The notes under the pieces are model-generated. The model was not told the DNA's origin, made no database searches, and saw nothing but the letters and a program-made list of their open reading frames with translations. The position numbers and the translations under genes are program-made. A DNA stretch of 61,435 bases, from the NCBI GenBank assembly GCA_028280485.1, contig JANQLS010000014.1:1-61435 (forward strand). Reading direction: 5' to 3'. Below are positions 53,055 to 61,435 of this stretch, in pieces. This DNA comes from Planctomycetota bacterium. GTDB taxonomy: Bacteria; Planctomycetota; UBA8108; JACQVS01. Every line of letters begins with the position of its first letter. The first letter of the stretch is position 1.

Positions 53055-53216
53055 GTAGCCGAATTTGTAAAAATTTGGCCGGAGACGTTGAACGCTGACG
53101 GGCCAAGCTTTTACAAGTTCGGCTACCAAGCTCGGTAAGCTTTTGACACTCCATTAACTAGCCCGAAGCGCTAGCGATGGTAAGAAACCCCCTCGCTAGC
53201 GCTTCGGGCTAGTTAA
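53055..53216. repeat. Two adjacent intergenic inverted repeats
   Basis: 53055-53126 is a GTAGCCGAATTTGTAAAAAT-type inverted repeat, whose right arm ends TTACAAGTTCGGCTAC; a degenerate copy is at 30876-30941. 53154-53216 is a copy of the AGCCCGAAGCGCTAGCGAGG palindrome with a short loop of about ten bases. They lie between convergent genes, so either may end transcription. Confidence 0.9.
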
Positions 53217-53256
53217 CTTTGCTGCTGAGGTGAATAGATCATCTATCACCTAAATG

Positions 53257-55359
53257 TTACGTCGTCGAAACCTTCATAACCTTATAAACCTTCTCGAGTA
53301 ATTTTTGGTCTGAGAACGGTTTTTGTAGGAAGGTAAGGTTTTTGGCCTTGAGTTGATCTAATGCCTGATCTTCAGAGTATCCACTCATCATGATCACCGG
53401 AATACCGGGTTCTAGGCGTCGAAGCTCTTGGAAGGTAGGCAAGCCGCTTAAAACTGGCATAGTCAGATCCAGCAAGACGAGCTGAATCGAATCTTGATGA
53501 TCCTTGTACTTAGCTAAGCCCTGAAGACCATCTGAGCTGGTGAGGACTCGAATCCCAGCATCTTCTAAAGTAAGCCGGGCGGCATCTAAAACACTCTCTT
53601 CATCTTCGATGATCAACACGGTGATCTCATCGGAGAATTTCATCGAAATATCGACGTCTTGCTCTTCTTGTTCAACGGAGAGTTCGAGATCAGATTCAAC
53701 GGGAAGAATGACATAGACAACGGTCCCCACACCCTTGCGACTTTTAACGGCCACCCCACCTCGGTGACTGCGAATAGCCCCCAGGGTTGCTGCAAGTCCT
53801 AACCCACGACCATTCGATTTCGTGGAGTAGAAAGGATCAAAGATCCTTTGAAGCATAGTTTCTTCCATGCCCCCACCCGAGTCCGAAATTTCTAGGATGG
53901 AATAACTGGGCGCATCTAATAAGTCACCCGAATAGTTGGGTAAACTATTTAGCTCTTCTTGGGTTAAAGTATAAGTTTTAAGGTGAATACTTCCATCCCC
54001 ATCCCCAATCGCCTCAGCGGCATTCGTCATGAGGTTGAGAACGATTTGCTCAATCTGAGATTGATCTGCCTGAAAGGGCTTCAAACTTTCGTCGAGATCA
54101 TGCTCGACAATAATTTGCTTCGATAACCCTGGCTTCACTAATTCGAGGGTGCTCTTAACGATTTCATTGAGACCGACTGGAACTTTTTCAAGCTTTGAGC
54201 GACCGGAGTAGGCTAACATCTGCTGGCAGAGCCCGGCTGCTTGATGCGACCCGACTTCAATTTGCTCAAGATTTTCCTGAATGCGAGGCTCTTCTCGCAT
54301 CTTCTTCCTTGCGATATTCGCGTGAACGAGAATCGCAGTGAGAATGTTATTAAAGTCGTGAGCAATTCCCCCTGCTAAGGCCCCTAAGCTTTCTGTTTTT
54401 TGAGCCTGAACGATACGATTCTCAAATTCGCGTCGCTCTTCTTCCATATAGATTCGTTCAAACTCAGCGCCCACTCTCGAAGCAAATATATCTAGGGTGT
54501 ACCTCTGACTAGAATTAAAGTTCATCGGCTGATCATCTAAAACGCAGAGATGCCCCAGTAATTCCCCTCGAGTTGAATGCATCGGAAGTCCTAAATAACT
54601 ATCTACTCCCAGTTCCTTGAGAATGTCAGAATTAGGAAATTCAACTTGTAGATCTTTAGGATAGTAAACCGCTTCTTTACTTTTTAAGGTCTTTTCACAG
54701 GGCCCATTCGTATAGTCGCAAAGAAAGCCTTCCTCGTGTTTACCATGAGCGAATAGAGAAACAATCTGAAATGCAGTGGCACCGGGCTCTGGACGCCGAG
54801 CAATAAATACGTATTTAATATTTAGTGCATTAGCGATCCCCTCCACTAACTCATTAAAGAAATCTTCCCCTAAATACTTAGAAGTAGTTTCGGAAAGGTC
54901 TCCCAACATGCCCAAGGCGCGTCGGCGTTCAGACTCCGCCACGCGGATCGCCAGCATATAAATCACCACAGCCAAACCGACAAAAGACAAAGTCATCAAA
55001 GCGTCTCGAGTCATGGTGAGATATTCGCTGTTATCTCCAATCACTGGAACATCATCAAGGGCGCGAATTTCTTCCGTAAAGTCCATGCCCAAATTCAACC
55101 AGAGAAAAGACATGACGATTAACATGGGCCACCGGACTGGCTCCTTTTTGAATTCGTTCATCACCGCAAAAATGAGGGGAATAAATAAAGCGGTAGCGAC
55201 GATGAGACCGATGAGATCTTCTTGAAATTTTGTGGCCAGGTCTTCGATGCGCAGATACTTAAAAAATGTGCGAATCAGAGCGATAAACCCAATCGCGAAC
55301 GTAATTTTGAAAAGCAGCTTCCGCCACCGCTGACTCTTAGAATCGGATTGATGACTCAC
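53257..55359 (-). CDS. Hybrid sensor histidine kinase with receiver domain
   Basis: A 700-residue membrane kinase with a GTG start at 55359 (no nearby in-frame ATG). Four probable membrane spans occupy about 15-145 (ITFAIGFIALIRTFF, LIGLIVATALFIPLIFAV, WPMLIVMSFLWL, LSFVGLAVVIYMLAI). A GAF-like domain follows (about 165-315), then HisKA with the phospho-His in GGIAHDFNNIL (about 335), a HATPase domain with NLMTNAAEAIGDG, SDSGGGMEE and GRGLGLAATLG, and a C-terminal receiver with EDEE and the phospho-Asp in LVLLDLTMP (about 626) and KPF. There is no output domain or adjacent regulator gene, so the target is unknown. It is divergent from the CotH protein gene. Confidence 0.93.
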   Translation of the reverse strand: MSHQSDSKSQRWRKLLFKITFAIGFIALIRTFFKYLRIEDLATKFQEDLIGLIVATALFIPLIFAVMNEFKKEPVRWPMLIVMSFLWLNLGMDFTEEIRALDDVPVIGDNSEYLTMTRDALMTLSFVGLAVVIYMLAIRVAESERRRALGMLGDLSETTSKYLGEDFFNELVEGIANALNIKYVFIARRPEPGATAFQIVSLFAHGKHEEGFLCDYTNGPCEKTLKSKEAVYYPKDLQVEFPNSDILKELGVDSYLGLPMHSTRGELLGHLCVLDDQPMNFNSSQRYTLDIFASRVGAEFERIYMEEERREFENRIVQAQKTESLGALAGGIAHDFNNILTAILVHANIARKKMREEPRIQENLEQIEVGSHQAAGLCQQMLAYSGRSKLEKVPVGLNEIVKSTLELVKPGLSKQIIVEHDLDESLKPFQADQSQIEQIVLNLMTNAAEAIGDGDGSIHLKTYTLTQEELNSLPNYSGDLLDAPSYSILEISDSGGGMEETMLQRIFDPFYSTKSNGRGLGLAATLGAIRSHRGGVAVKSRKGVGTVVYVILPVESDLELSVEQEEQDVDISMKFSDEITVLIIEDEESVLDAARLTLEDAGIRVLTSSDGLQGLAKYKDHQDSIQLVLLDLTMPVLSGLPTFQELRRLEPGIPVIMMSGYSEDQALDQLKAKNLTFLQKPFSDQKLLEKVYKVMKVSTT

Positions 55360-56324
55360 GGTCCGAATTACCCCTCAGAAAGAATTATGAAAAATTGAGA
55401 TCTTAGTGAATTTCTGTTTTATGACCGGTACTCATGATCCCAATTCGATTGGGTATCTCACTTCACTGCTTTTTCGGTTTCCAACAAGATCCTACTAACC
55501 CCCACAAGGCTTTCAGAATCGTCCTTAGAAACCACTTCCCCACGGTCAGCGAGCTATAGAATTCCTGAGTTCCTCATTTCTGACTATAAAGATGGAAAAA
55601 GAATAAATAAACAAAGCAAGGACTCCGTATTCGTTTTCCAAACATGAGAATAACACGATTGTTAGGAAAATTATTTATAATTTTAGGGTGGGGAAAAGCA
55701 GGGAAATGAAGTTTTACCCAACCGATTGGCAGTTCAATTCCTAGCCTGTGAAATATCAATCAGATCTAAATCGGGCGATTTTATTCGACTCCTCCTAAAA
55801 TCACGCAAACATACCCTGACACTCGGGCCCAACGCTTGAAGTCTAAATAGTAGACGAATGGGACCAGAATTGGGTGATGACTTTAGATCTGCAAGCACCA
55901 CTTAAATGAGCTACCAAGTTCGGAGGATAAGGCTCCTAAGAGGGGATAATTTAAGCCTCAAACTGTGATAAATAAAAAGGTTAAGACCTAAAACCCTATT
56001 ACAAACTTATCTGTGGTTGAATCCCTAGTCCGACCCAATCTTAAACTCTGGAGACTTCAGCGAGGCTTATGGAACTTCAATGAGCCAAAATCTTTTAAAA
56101 TTCATAGATGTCAAAGTGCTAAGTACTAAAATTCATTAATATTAAGAATGCTTCAAAGTAGCTCATTCTATCCTCCCCTACACCCTTCGGGAGAGAGCTG
56201 ATCACAGCTACTCAACGCCATTCAATTCAAGCAAGTCTCACGGGTCTGAGACCAATCTTTTCCTACCCTCGATCTCTCCCCTGACGCAGATCGGCTAAAA
56301 AGCACAGTACTTAAGAGTTCCAGA
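55360..56324. other. Long intergenic region (965 bases)
   Basis: No gene, RNA element or repeat family that I recognise, although this is the longest gap in the window. A 61-codon minus-strand frame at 55574-55759 has no coding character. The region separates the divergent hybrid kinase and CotH-type genes and so should carry both promoters; no boxes could be assigned. A small unrecognised RNA is possible. Confidence 0.45.
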
Positions 56325-59300
56325 ATGAAAGTATTTATTAAGCTCTTGATTGGAGTTGTGGCTCTCAATTTATTCATTCAAGTTGAGGCTTACAGCCAAG
56401 AGACGGCTTTTTCCCGAGGCGATGTCAATCAAGACAATTTCCTCGATATCGGTGATCCGATTCTCGTACTGCTTCATCTTTTTAAGGAAAACGTAACGGC
56501 TCCCTGTGAAAAGGCTGCGGACGTAGATGATAGTGGTGTGGTCGACATCACCGACGCGATTTACGAACTCAGCTTTTTCTATTTAGGCGGAAGTGCCCCA
56601 CCACCGCCCTTCGATCGCTGTGGATTAGACCCGACCGCCGATGCTCTCACCTGCCTCGCCAGTCCCTGTAGCAACTTAGAAGGTACATTGGTCATCAATG
56701 AATTTGTAGCTTCAAATTCCGAAGGCTTGGTCGATGAAGATGGTGATCGTAGCGACTGGATCGAAATCCATATGCCACAAAGCGCCGTCGAAGACTCCAT
56801 CGATTTAGGCGGATGGTATTTAACCGGAAATCCCGATGACTTACTCGAGTGGCAATTTCCTCAAGGAATCACCCTGAATCGGGGTGACTATTTAGTGGTT
56901 TTCGCCTCAGGAAAAAATCGAAGAGTTAATGGACAAGAACTCCACACCAACTTTCGCCTCAACGACAACGGTGAGTACCTTGCCTTAGTCGCTCCCGATG
57001 GATTGTCAGTTGTGGATGAATTTTCTCCTGAGTACCCTCAGCAACTTTTAGATATTTCCTACGGCTTATCGCAATCGACTCAAGGCCTGATCTCCACTTC
57101 AACGGCGGTCAAATACCGCATTCCTACCAGTGGAGATTCCGGAATCGGATTATCTTGGACACAAACGGGCTTTAACGATGCGAGTTGGCTCAACGGCTTG
57201 ATGGGCATCGGATTTACCGGAGTCATCAGCGATGGCTTCGATGTGACCTACATCAAAGCTAACACGACTGTGGGAGATCTTTCTCAAGCAATCAACGTAA
57301 TCAACACCCCCGGACTCCAATCCCAAGTCGTTCAAGACACCGCCTCCTTCATCGATTTCTTCAACACGGGTGGGAGAGGAAATTATGCGAACGATATCGC
57401 ATTTCCGGGTCAGGGATTTAATGACATCAATGACTTTGTTTTAGAAGCCGAAGGCGCGATCATCATTCCCAGCGCGGGAAATTGGAGCTTCGGAGTGAAT
57501 TCTGATGATGGATTTAGCTTAGACATCACTGGGCACGGTCAAAACTTTTCGATGTCTCACCCCCAACCTCGAGGGCCTGCCGATACGATTCAAGCCTTCA
57601 ACTTTCCTCAAGCTGGAGTCTACGATGTTCGACTCGTCTTCTACGAACGCGGAGGCGGAGCTGGTTGTGAACTGTTCGCCGCCCAGGGAAATATTTCAAG
57701 TTTTAATCCCAGTGACTTCAAACTGGTGGGCGACACGGCCAATGGTGGTTTAGCCCTCGCCGGCTTATCCGGTGAAATCGAAACGGATGTGGGCTCGTCC
57801 ATGCAAGGCACAAATGCAACGATTTGGGTTCGTATTCCCTTTAATGTTAACGACGTCAACGACATCGGAGCTCTCAATCTCCACATCAAATATGAAGATG
57901 GATTTGAGGTCTTTCTCAATGGAACCTCCGTCACGGATCGAAACGCTCCTGCCAGCCTCAGCTGGAACTCGAGCGCAACCCAAGACCGTCCGATCGAAGA
58001 TGTTACTGTTGTTGAAGACATCAGTCTTACAGGATCGATTGGACTCCTCCAAAACGGAACGAATGTTTTAGCCATTCAAGGACTCAATGACACCGCTTCC
58101 GATGCTGATTTCTTAATCTCAGCCGAACTCGTTGCTCGAGGCCGTAGTCAAGAGTATCGTTACATGACGAGTCCCACCCCGGGAGCGATCAACGCTGAAG
58201 GGTTCATCGATTATGTTCGTGATGTTGAATTCTCAGTCGAGAGTGGATATTTCTCGAATTCGTTCTCCTTAGCACTCACGACCGAAACGGGGAACGCGGA
58301 GATTCGGTACACCCTCAATGGCGATGAGCCCACTTCAAGTACGGGCATTGTTTACTCCAATCCCATTACAATTTCCTCGACATCTGTCCTTCGAGTGAAA
58401 GCCTTCAAGCAAGATTACCTCGAGTCCAATCTCACGAGTTCAAGCTACTTATTCCCATCAGACATCAAACTTCAATCTCCTGCGGGGCAAGCACCGGGCC
58501 CCGGTTGGCCAACGGGATCGGTCAACGGGCAGGTTTTGGATTACGGCATGGATCCCGATATCGTCAACGATGCTCGTTGGTCGGGAGACATCGAAAATGC
58601 GTTCTTCTCCATCCCCGCAATTTCTGTTTCGACCGACATAGATAATCTGATGGGCGCCAGCCAAGGTATTCATGTCAATGCTCGTAATGATGGAAGAGCG
58701 TGGGAACGCCCAGTTTCAGTCGATGTGCTTTACCCCGATGGTAAGGAAGGCGTTTCGGTCAATGCCGGCCTCCGTATCCGTGGAGCGTTCAGTCGAAGCG
58801 ATAACAATCCCAAACACTCCTTCCGCCTCTACTTTAGAAGAGAGTACGGCGCCGGGCGACTCAAGCATTCTATTCACGGAGGAGAAGGGACGGATGATTT
58901 TGACAAGCTCGATTTGAGAACAGCTCAAAATTACTCTTGGGCTTTTTCAGGCAGCAATCAAAACACATTCATGCGTGAAGTTTTCTCCCGAGATACCATG
59001 CGAGACATGCGCTCGCAATACACTCGAAGTATCTACTTCCATCTCTTCCTCAATGGTCACTACTGGGGTCTCTTTCAAACCGAAGAACGCGTAGATGAAG
59101 AATTCGCTCAAACCTACTTGGGTGGAGATGATTTAGACTACGACATTATCAAAAACGACTCATCCGGAAACCGAGCTCTTCAGGCCTCTGCAGGGACCAT
59201 GGATGCTTATCGTCGACTTTACGATGCTGCGGTTGCGGGTTTCTCTTCCAACACAGCTTATTTAGCCGTCCTTGGGCTCGATTCCAATGGAAACCCTGAT

Positions 59301-61139
59301 CCCAATGGTGAACATCTCGTCGATAAGAAAAACCTGATGGATTACATGGCTTGTACCTACTACACCGGAGACCCCGATGCTCCTATCAGTGCTTGGGCTC
59401 ACTTCTCGAACAATATCTTCGCGATTTACGATCGTGTGAATCCCGACGGCTTCAAGTTCTACCGACACGATGCAGAACACTCTCTCGGAGCTAACGGTGG
59501 CCTACACGAAGCGAGATTGTTAACCGATCCCACCGACCGAGCCATCGGACAAGACTGGAATGATTTCAATCCCGCTTGGTTGCATTTAAGACTGACTGGC
59601 AACGCCGAATACGCTCTGGAATTTGCCGATGTCGTCAATCGCTATTTCCACCATGGTGGAGTCTTGAGTGGGGACAAAAACTTAGCGCGTTGGAACGATC
59701 GAGCGAGTCAAATTGACTTAGCTGTCATCGCAGCCTCCGCAAGGTGGGGAGATTCGAAGACGCATCCGCCGAAAAACCGTGACGATTGGCTCAACGAAAT
59801 CAACTGGATGAGGAACACTTACTTTCCTCAAAGAACCCAAATCGTACTGAATCAGATGCGTTCAGTGAATATGTTTCCCGATGAAGGGATCGTCTCCTTC
59901 AATCAACATGGAGGACATGTTTCTTCTGGATTCCAAGTTTCGATGTCTCAAGGAAATGGGGTCTCTGGAGACATTTACTTTACGACCGATGGGAACGATC
60001 CCCGGGAATGGGGAGGCAGTATTCACCCCTCCGCTTCGATCTTTAGTGAAGACTCCACTCAAGAAACTTTGATCCCCCGAGGATCGTTGTGGAAATTTTA
60101 CGATCAAGGAGATCACCCTGGTGCGACTTGGGATGAGCTAAGCTACAACGACAACAGCTGGGGAATGGGACCCGCCGAGTTGGGTTACGGTGATGGCGGC
60201 GAACCTACCGAAGTGAGTTACGGCCCTGATATCAACAATAAATACATCACGACCTACTTCCGTCACGAGTTTTCAGTGGCAGACGCTTCAGCGATCACTC
60301 AGCTGACTTTAGGCATCGTCCGTGACGATGGGGCCGCAGTTTACATCAACGGCACTGAAGCGATTCCAAGAATCAACCTTCCAGCGGGCGCATTATCACA
60401 TACGACTGTGGCCCAAGGACCAGGAGTTCCGGTTGGAAACACGGATGAAACAACCTTCTTCCCCTTTGACGTCGATCCCAATTTATTAGTGGATGGGCAA
60501 AACATCATCGCAGTAGAAATTCACCAGGCATCGGCAACCAGCTCCGACATCAGTTTCAATCTCGATCTAGTAGCGACCGTCGCGGGCGGTCAGGCCACTC
60601 AACTCTCATTGACCGAATCGACGACGATCAAAGCTCGGTTGAAGAATGGCAACAACTGGGGAGCGATGACGGAAGCAAGATTTTTAATTGGCGTTCAAGG
60701 CTTAGTGATCAACGAGATCATGGCTTCGAACAGCAATGGTTTTGAAGATCCCGATGAGCCCGGAGAGAACCCCGACTGGATCGAACTCTACAATGGATCG
60801 GGTCAAACGATCGATTTGGGTGGGATGTATCTAAGTGACGATCCACTCGACTTAACCCAGTGGAAAATCCCTCAAGGAGTGAGCATTCAGGCGGGAGAGC
60901 ATCTCATCATTATCGCTGACGATGATGGGACTCAAGGCCCCACCCACACCAATTACCAATTGAGTGGAAGCGGTGAGGAGGTGTTACTGGTTGCAAGAGA
61001 TGCGATGACCGTCATCGATTCGATACAATTCGATGAACAGACCACCGATGTTTCTTACGGTAGGTTCCCCGATGGAACGGGTGATTGGGGTTTCCATACC
61101 TCGGATACTCCGGGTGGCATTAATAGTGGGCATCAGTAG
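56325..61139 (+). CDS. Secreted CotH kinase-like protein with dockerin-like, lamin-tail and chitobiase-type domains
   Basis: 1604 residues. Signal peptide 1-25 (LLIGVVALNLFIQVEAYS). Unusually, the dockerin-like pair is at the N-terminus (about 32-100: GDVNQDNFLDIGDPIL and DVDDSGVVDITDAIYEL), followed by the CGLDPTADALTC tail. Then a lamin-tail domain (about 122-235, LVINEFVASNSEG), beta-sandwich and PA14-like regions (NWSFGVNSDDGFSLDI), a chitobiase C-terminal-type domain (about 637-712, IRYTLNGDEPTSS), the CotH kinase-like domain (about 760-1180; LRIRGAFSRSDNNPKHSFRL and KFYRHDAEHSL), another chitobiase-type region (YFTTDGNDPREWGG), a sandwich domain, and a second lamin-tail domain (about 1459-1604, LVINEIMASNSNG). 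CotH is known to be an atypical protein kinase; a surface or coat role is likely. Confidence 0.9.
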   Translation: MKVFIKLLIGVVALNLFIQVEAYSQETAFSRGDVNQDNFLDIGDPILVLLHLFKENVTAPCEKAADVDDSGVVDITDAIYELSFFYLGGSAPPPPFDRCGLDPTADALTCLASPCSNLEGTLVINEFVASNSEGLVDEDGDRSDWIEIHMPQSAVEDSIDLGGWYLTGNPDDLLEWQFPQGITLNRGDYLVVFASGKNRRVNGQELHTNFRLNDNGEYLALVAPDGLSVVDEFSPEYPQQLLDISYGLSQSTQGLISTSTAVKYRIPTSGDSGIGLSWTQTGFNDASWLNGLMGIGFTGVISDGFDVTYIKANTTVGDLSQAINVINTPGLQSQVVQDTASFIDFFNTGGRGNYANDIAFPGQGFNDINDFVLEAEGAIIIPSAGNWSFGVNSDDGFSLDITGHGQNFSMSHPQPRGPADTIQAFNFPQAGVYDVRLVFYERGGGAGCELFAAQGNISSFNPSDFKLVGDTANGGLALAGLSGEIETDVGSSMQGTNATIWVRIPFNVNDVNDIGALNLHIKYEDGFEVFLNGTSVTDRNAPASLSWNSSATQDRPIEDVTVVEDISLTGSIGLLQNGTNVLAIQGLNDTASDADFLISAELVARGRSQEYRYMTSPTPGAINAEGFIDYVRDVEFSVESGYFSNSFSLALTTETGNAEIRYTLNGDEPTSSTGIVYSNPITISSTSVLRVKAFKQDYLESNLTSSSYLFPSDIKLQSPAGQAPGPGWPTGSVNGQVLDYGMDPDIVNDARWSGDIENAFFSIPAISVSTDIDNLMGASQGIHVNARNDGRAWERPVSVDVLYPDGKEGVSVNAGLRIRGAFSRSDNNPKHSFRLYFRREYGAGRLKHSIHGGEGTDDFDKLDLRTAQNYSWAFSGSNQNTFMREVFSRDTMRDMRSQYTRSIYFHLFLNGHYWGLFQTEERVDEEFAQTYLGGDDLDYDIIKNDSSGNRALQASAGTMDAYRRLYDAAVAGFSSNTAYLAVLGLDSNGNPDPNGEHLVDKKNLMDYMACTYYTGDPDAPISAWAHFSNNIFAIYDRVNPDGFKFYRHDAEHSLGANGGLHEARLLTDPTDRAIGQDWNDFNPAWLHLRLTGNAEYALEFADVVNRYFHHGGVLSGDKNLARWNDRASQIDLAVIAASARWGDSKTHPPKNRDDWLNEINWMRNTYFPQRTQIVLNQMRSVNMFPDEGIVSFNQHGGHVSSGFQVSMSQGNGVSGDIYFTTDGNDPREWGGSIHPSASIFSEDSTQETLIPRGSLWKFYDQGDHPGATWDELSYNDNSWGMGPAELGYGDGGEPTEVSYGPDINNKYITTYFRHEFSVADASAITQLTLGIVRDDGAAVYINGTEAIPRINLPAGALSHTTVAQGPGVPVGNTDETTFFPFDVDPNLLVDGQNIIAVEIHQASATSSDISFNLDLVATVAGGQATQLSLTESTTIKARLKNGNNWGAMTEARFLIGVQGLVINEIMASNSNGFEDPDEPGENPDWIELYNGSGQTIDLGGMYLSDDPLDLTQWKIPQGVSIQAGEHLIIIADDDGTQGPTHTNYQLSGSGEEVLLVARDAMTVIDSIQFDEQTTDVSYGRFPDGTGDWGFHTSDTPGGINSGHQ

Positions 61140-61151
61140 AGATTTATATCT

Positions 61152-61435
61152 CACCAAGGGCTGAAAACCAGCAATATCATAGCCCAGGGCAGAGCGAAGC
61201 GTCGCCCTGGGTTTAAGGACGCGATGACGCTGAGCCCTGTAAGGGCGGAAATACATCCTTAGTTTGATGGGTGTATTTCAATTTATTGATTCGCATCAGG
61301 AAACGATCCCACCAAGGGCTGAAAGCCAGCAATATCCTAGCCCAGGGCAGAGCGAAGCGTCGCCCTGGGTTTAAGGACTCAATGACGCTGAGCCCTGTAA
61401 GGGCGGAAATACATCCTTAGTTTGATGGGTGTATT
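61152..61435. repeat. Tandem pair of CCCAGGGC-type intergenic repeats
   Basis: Two copies of a 126-base unit, at 61152-61277 and 61310-61435, offset by 158 bases and differing at only a few positions. Each contains ACCAAGGGCTGAAA, the hairpin AGCCCAGGGCAGAGCGAAGC...GCCCTGGG and GAGCCCTGTAAGGGCGG, ending GATGGGTGTATT. The second copy reaches the window end, so more copies may follow. Related copies: 2988-3084, 3108-3208 and 10358-10450. Confidence 0.92.

Noticed and set aside
55574..55759. 61-codon minus-strand frame in the long gap
   Set aside because: No ribosome site, no recognisable composition or motif; left as non-coding.

Overview
The window looks like a chromosomal piece from a Planctomycetota (PVC group) bacterium of roughly mid-40s percent GC (estimated by eye). 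The signs are the characteristic gene families: a DUF1549/DUF1553 protein paired with a DUF1501 protein, a PVC-type CxxCH heme protein, Tat-exported Gfo/Idh/MocA oxidoreductases, many sulfatases, a Ser/Thr kinase with TPR repeats, ECF sigma factors with odd architectures, and secreted proteins carrying dockerin-like EF-hand pairs. Several families of palindromic intergenic repeats separate the transcription units. No rRNA, tRNA, CRISPR array, transposase or integrase was recognised.

Region by region. (1) 125-4856: a same-strand run of small cytoplasmic genes (SMI1/KNR4-like protein, zinc-ribbon-like protein, a 5'-polynucleotide-kinase-like P-loop protein overlapping a Thg1-like 3'-5' polymerase, an orphan 106-residue protein, a GNAT acetyltransferase, then ABM monooxygenase, PPOX-family and DUF4265 proteins). 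The kinase/Thg1 pair looks like an RNA end-repair unit and is the most interesting functional hypothesis here. (2) 5061-14324: a large secreted dockerin-like protein, a methyltransferase, two small unknown proteins and a multidomain SGNH/propeller/cupredoxin/cytochrome c protein. (3) 14846-21712: a 1622-residue receptor-like Ser/Thr kinase with TPR, beta-sandwich and malectin-like ectodomain, directly followed by an animal-type heme peroxidase. (4) 21801-25996: a GalNAc-transferase-like GT2 and a GT8 glycosyltransferase on the minus strand, an ECF sigma factor on the plus strand, and the DUF1501 protein. (5) 26000-33992: DUF1549/DUF1553 protein, an esterase-like protein lacking the expected serine, a Gfo/Idh/MocA oxidoreductase and a divergent PfkB sugar kinase. 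(6) 34595-41335, all minus: a calcium-binding protein with twelve EF-hand loops, an ECF sigma factor fused to a membrane-anchored ectodomain, and a dockerin-like secreted protein. (7) 41750-53049: a glycan or sulfate-ester degradation neighbourhood (three sulfatases, PQQ-type propeller, parallel beta-helix protein, oxidoreductase, PhyH dioxygenase, metallopeptidase-like protein). (8) 53257-61139: a hybrid histidine kinase and a divergent 1604-residue CotH/lamin-tail-domain surface protein, ending in a tandem pair of intergenic repeats.

The larger theme is cell-surface and extracellular biology: calcium-binding dockerin-like modules with a shared cysteine tail in four proteins, sulfated-glycan degradation, and several membrane signalling proteins whose large ectodomains probably sense the outside. 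All functional statements are read from sequence motifs by eye; no search was run.
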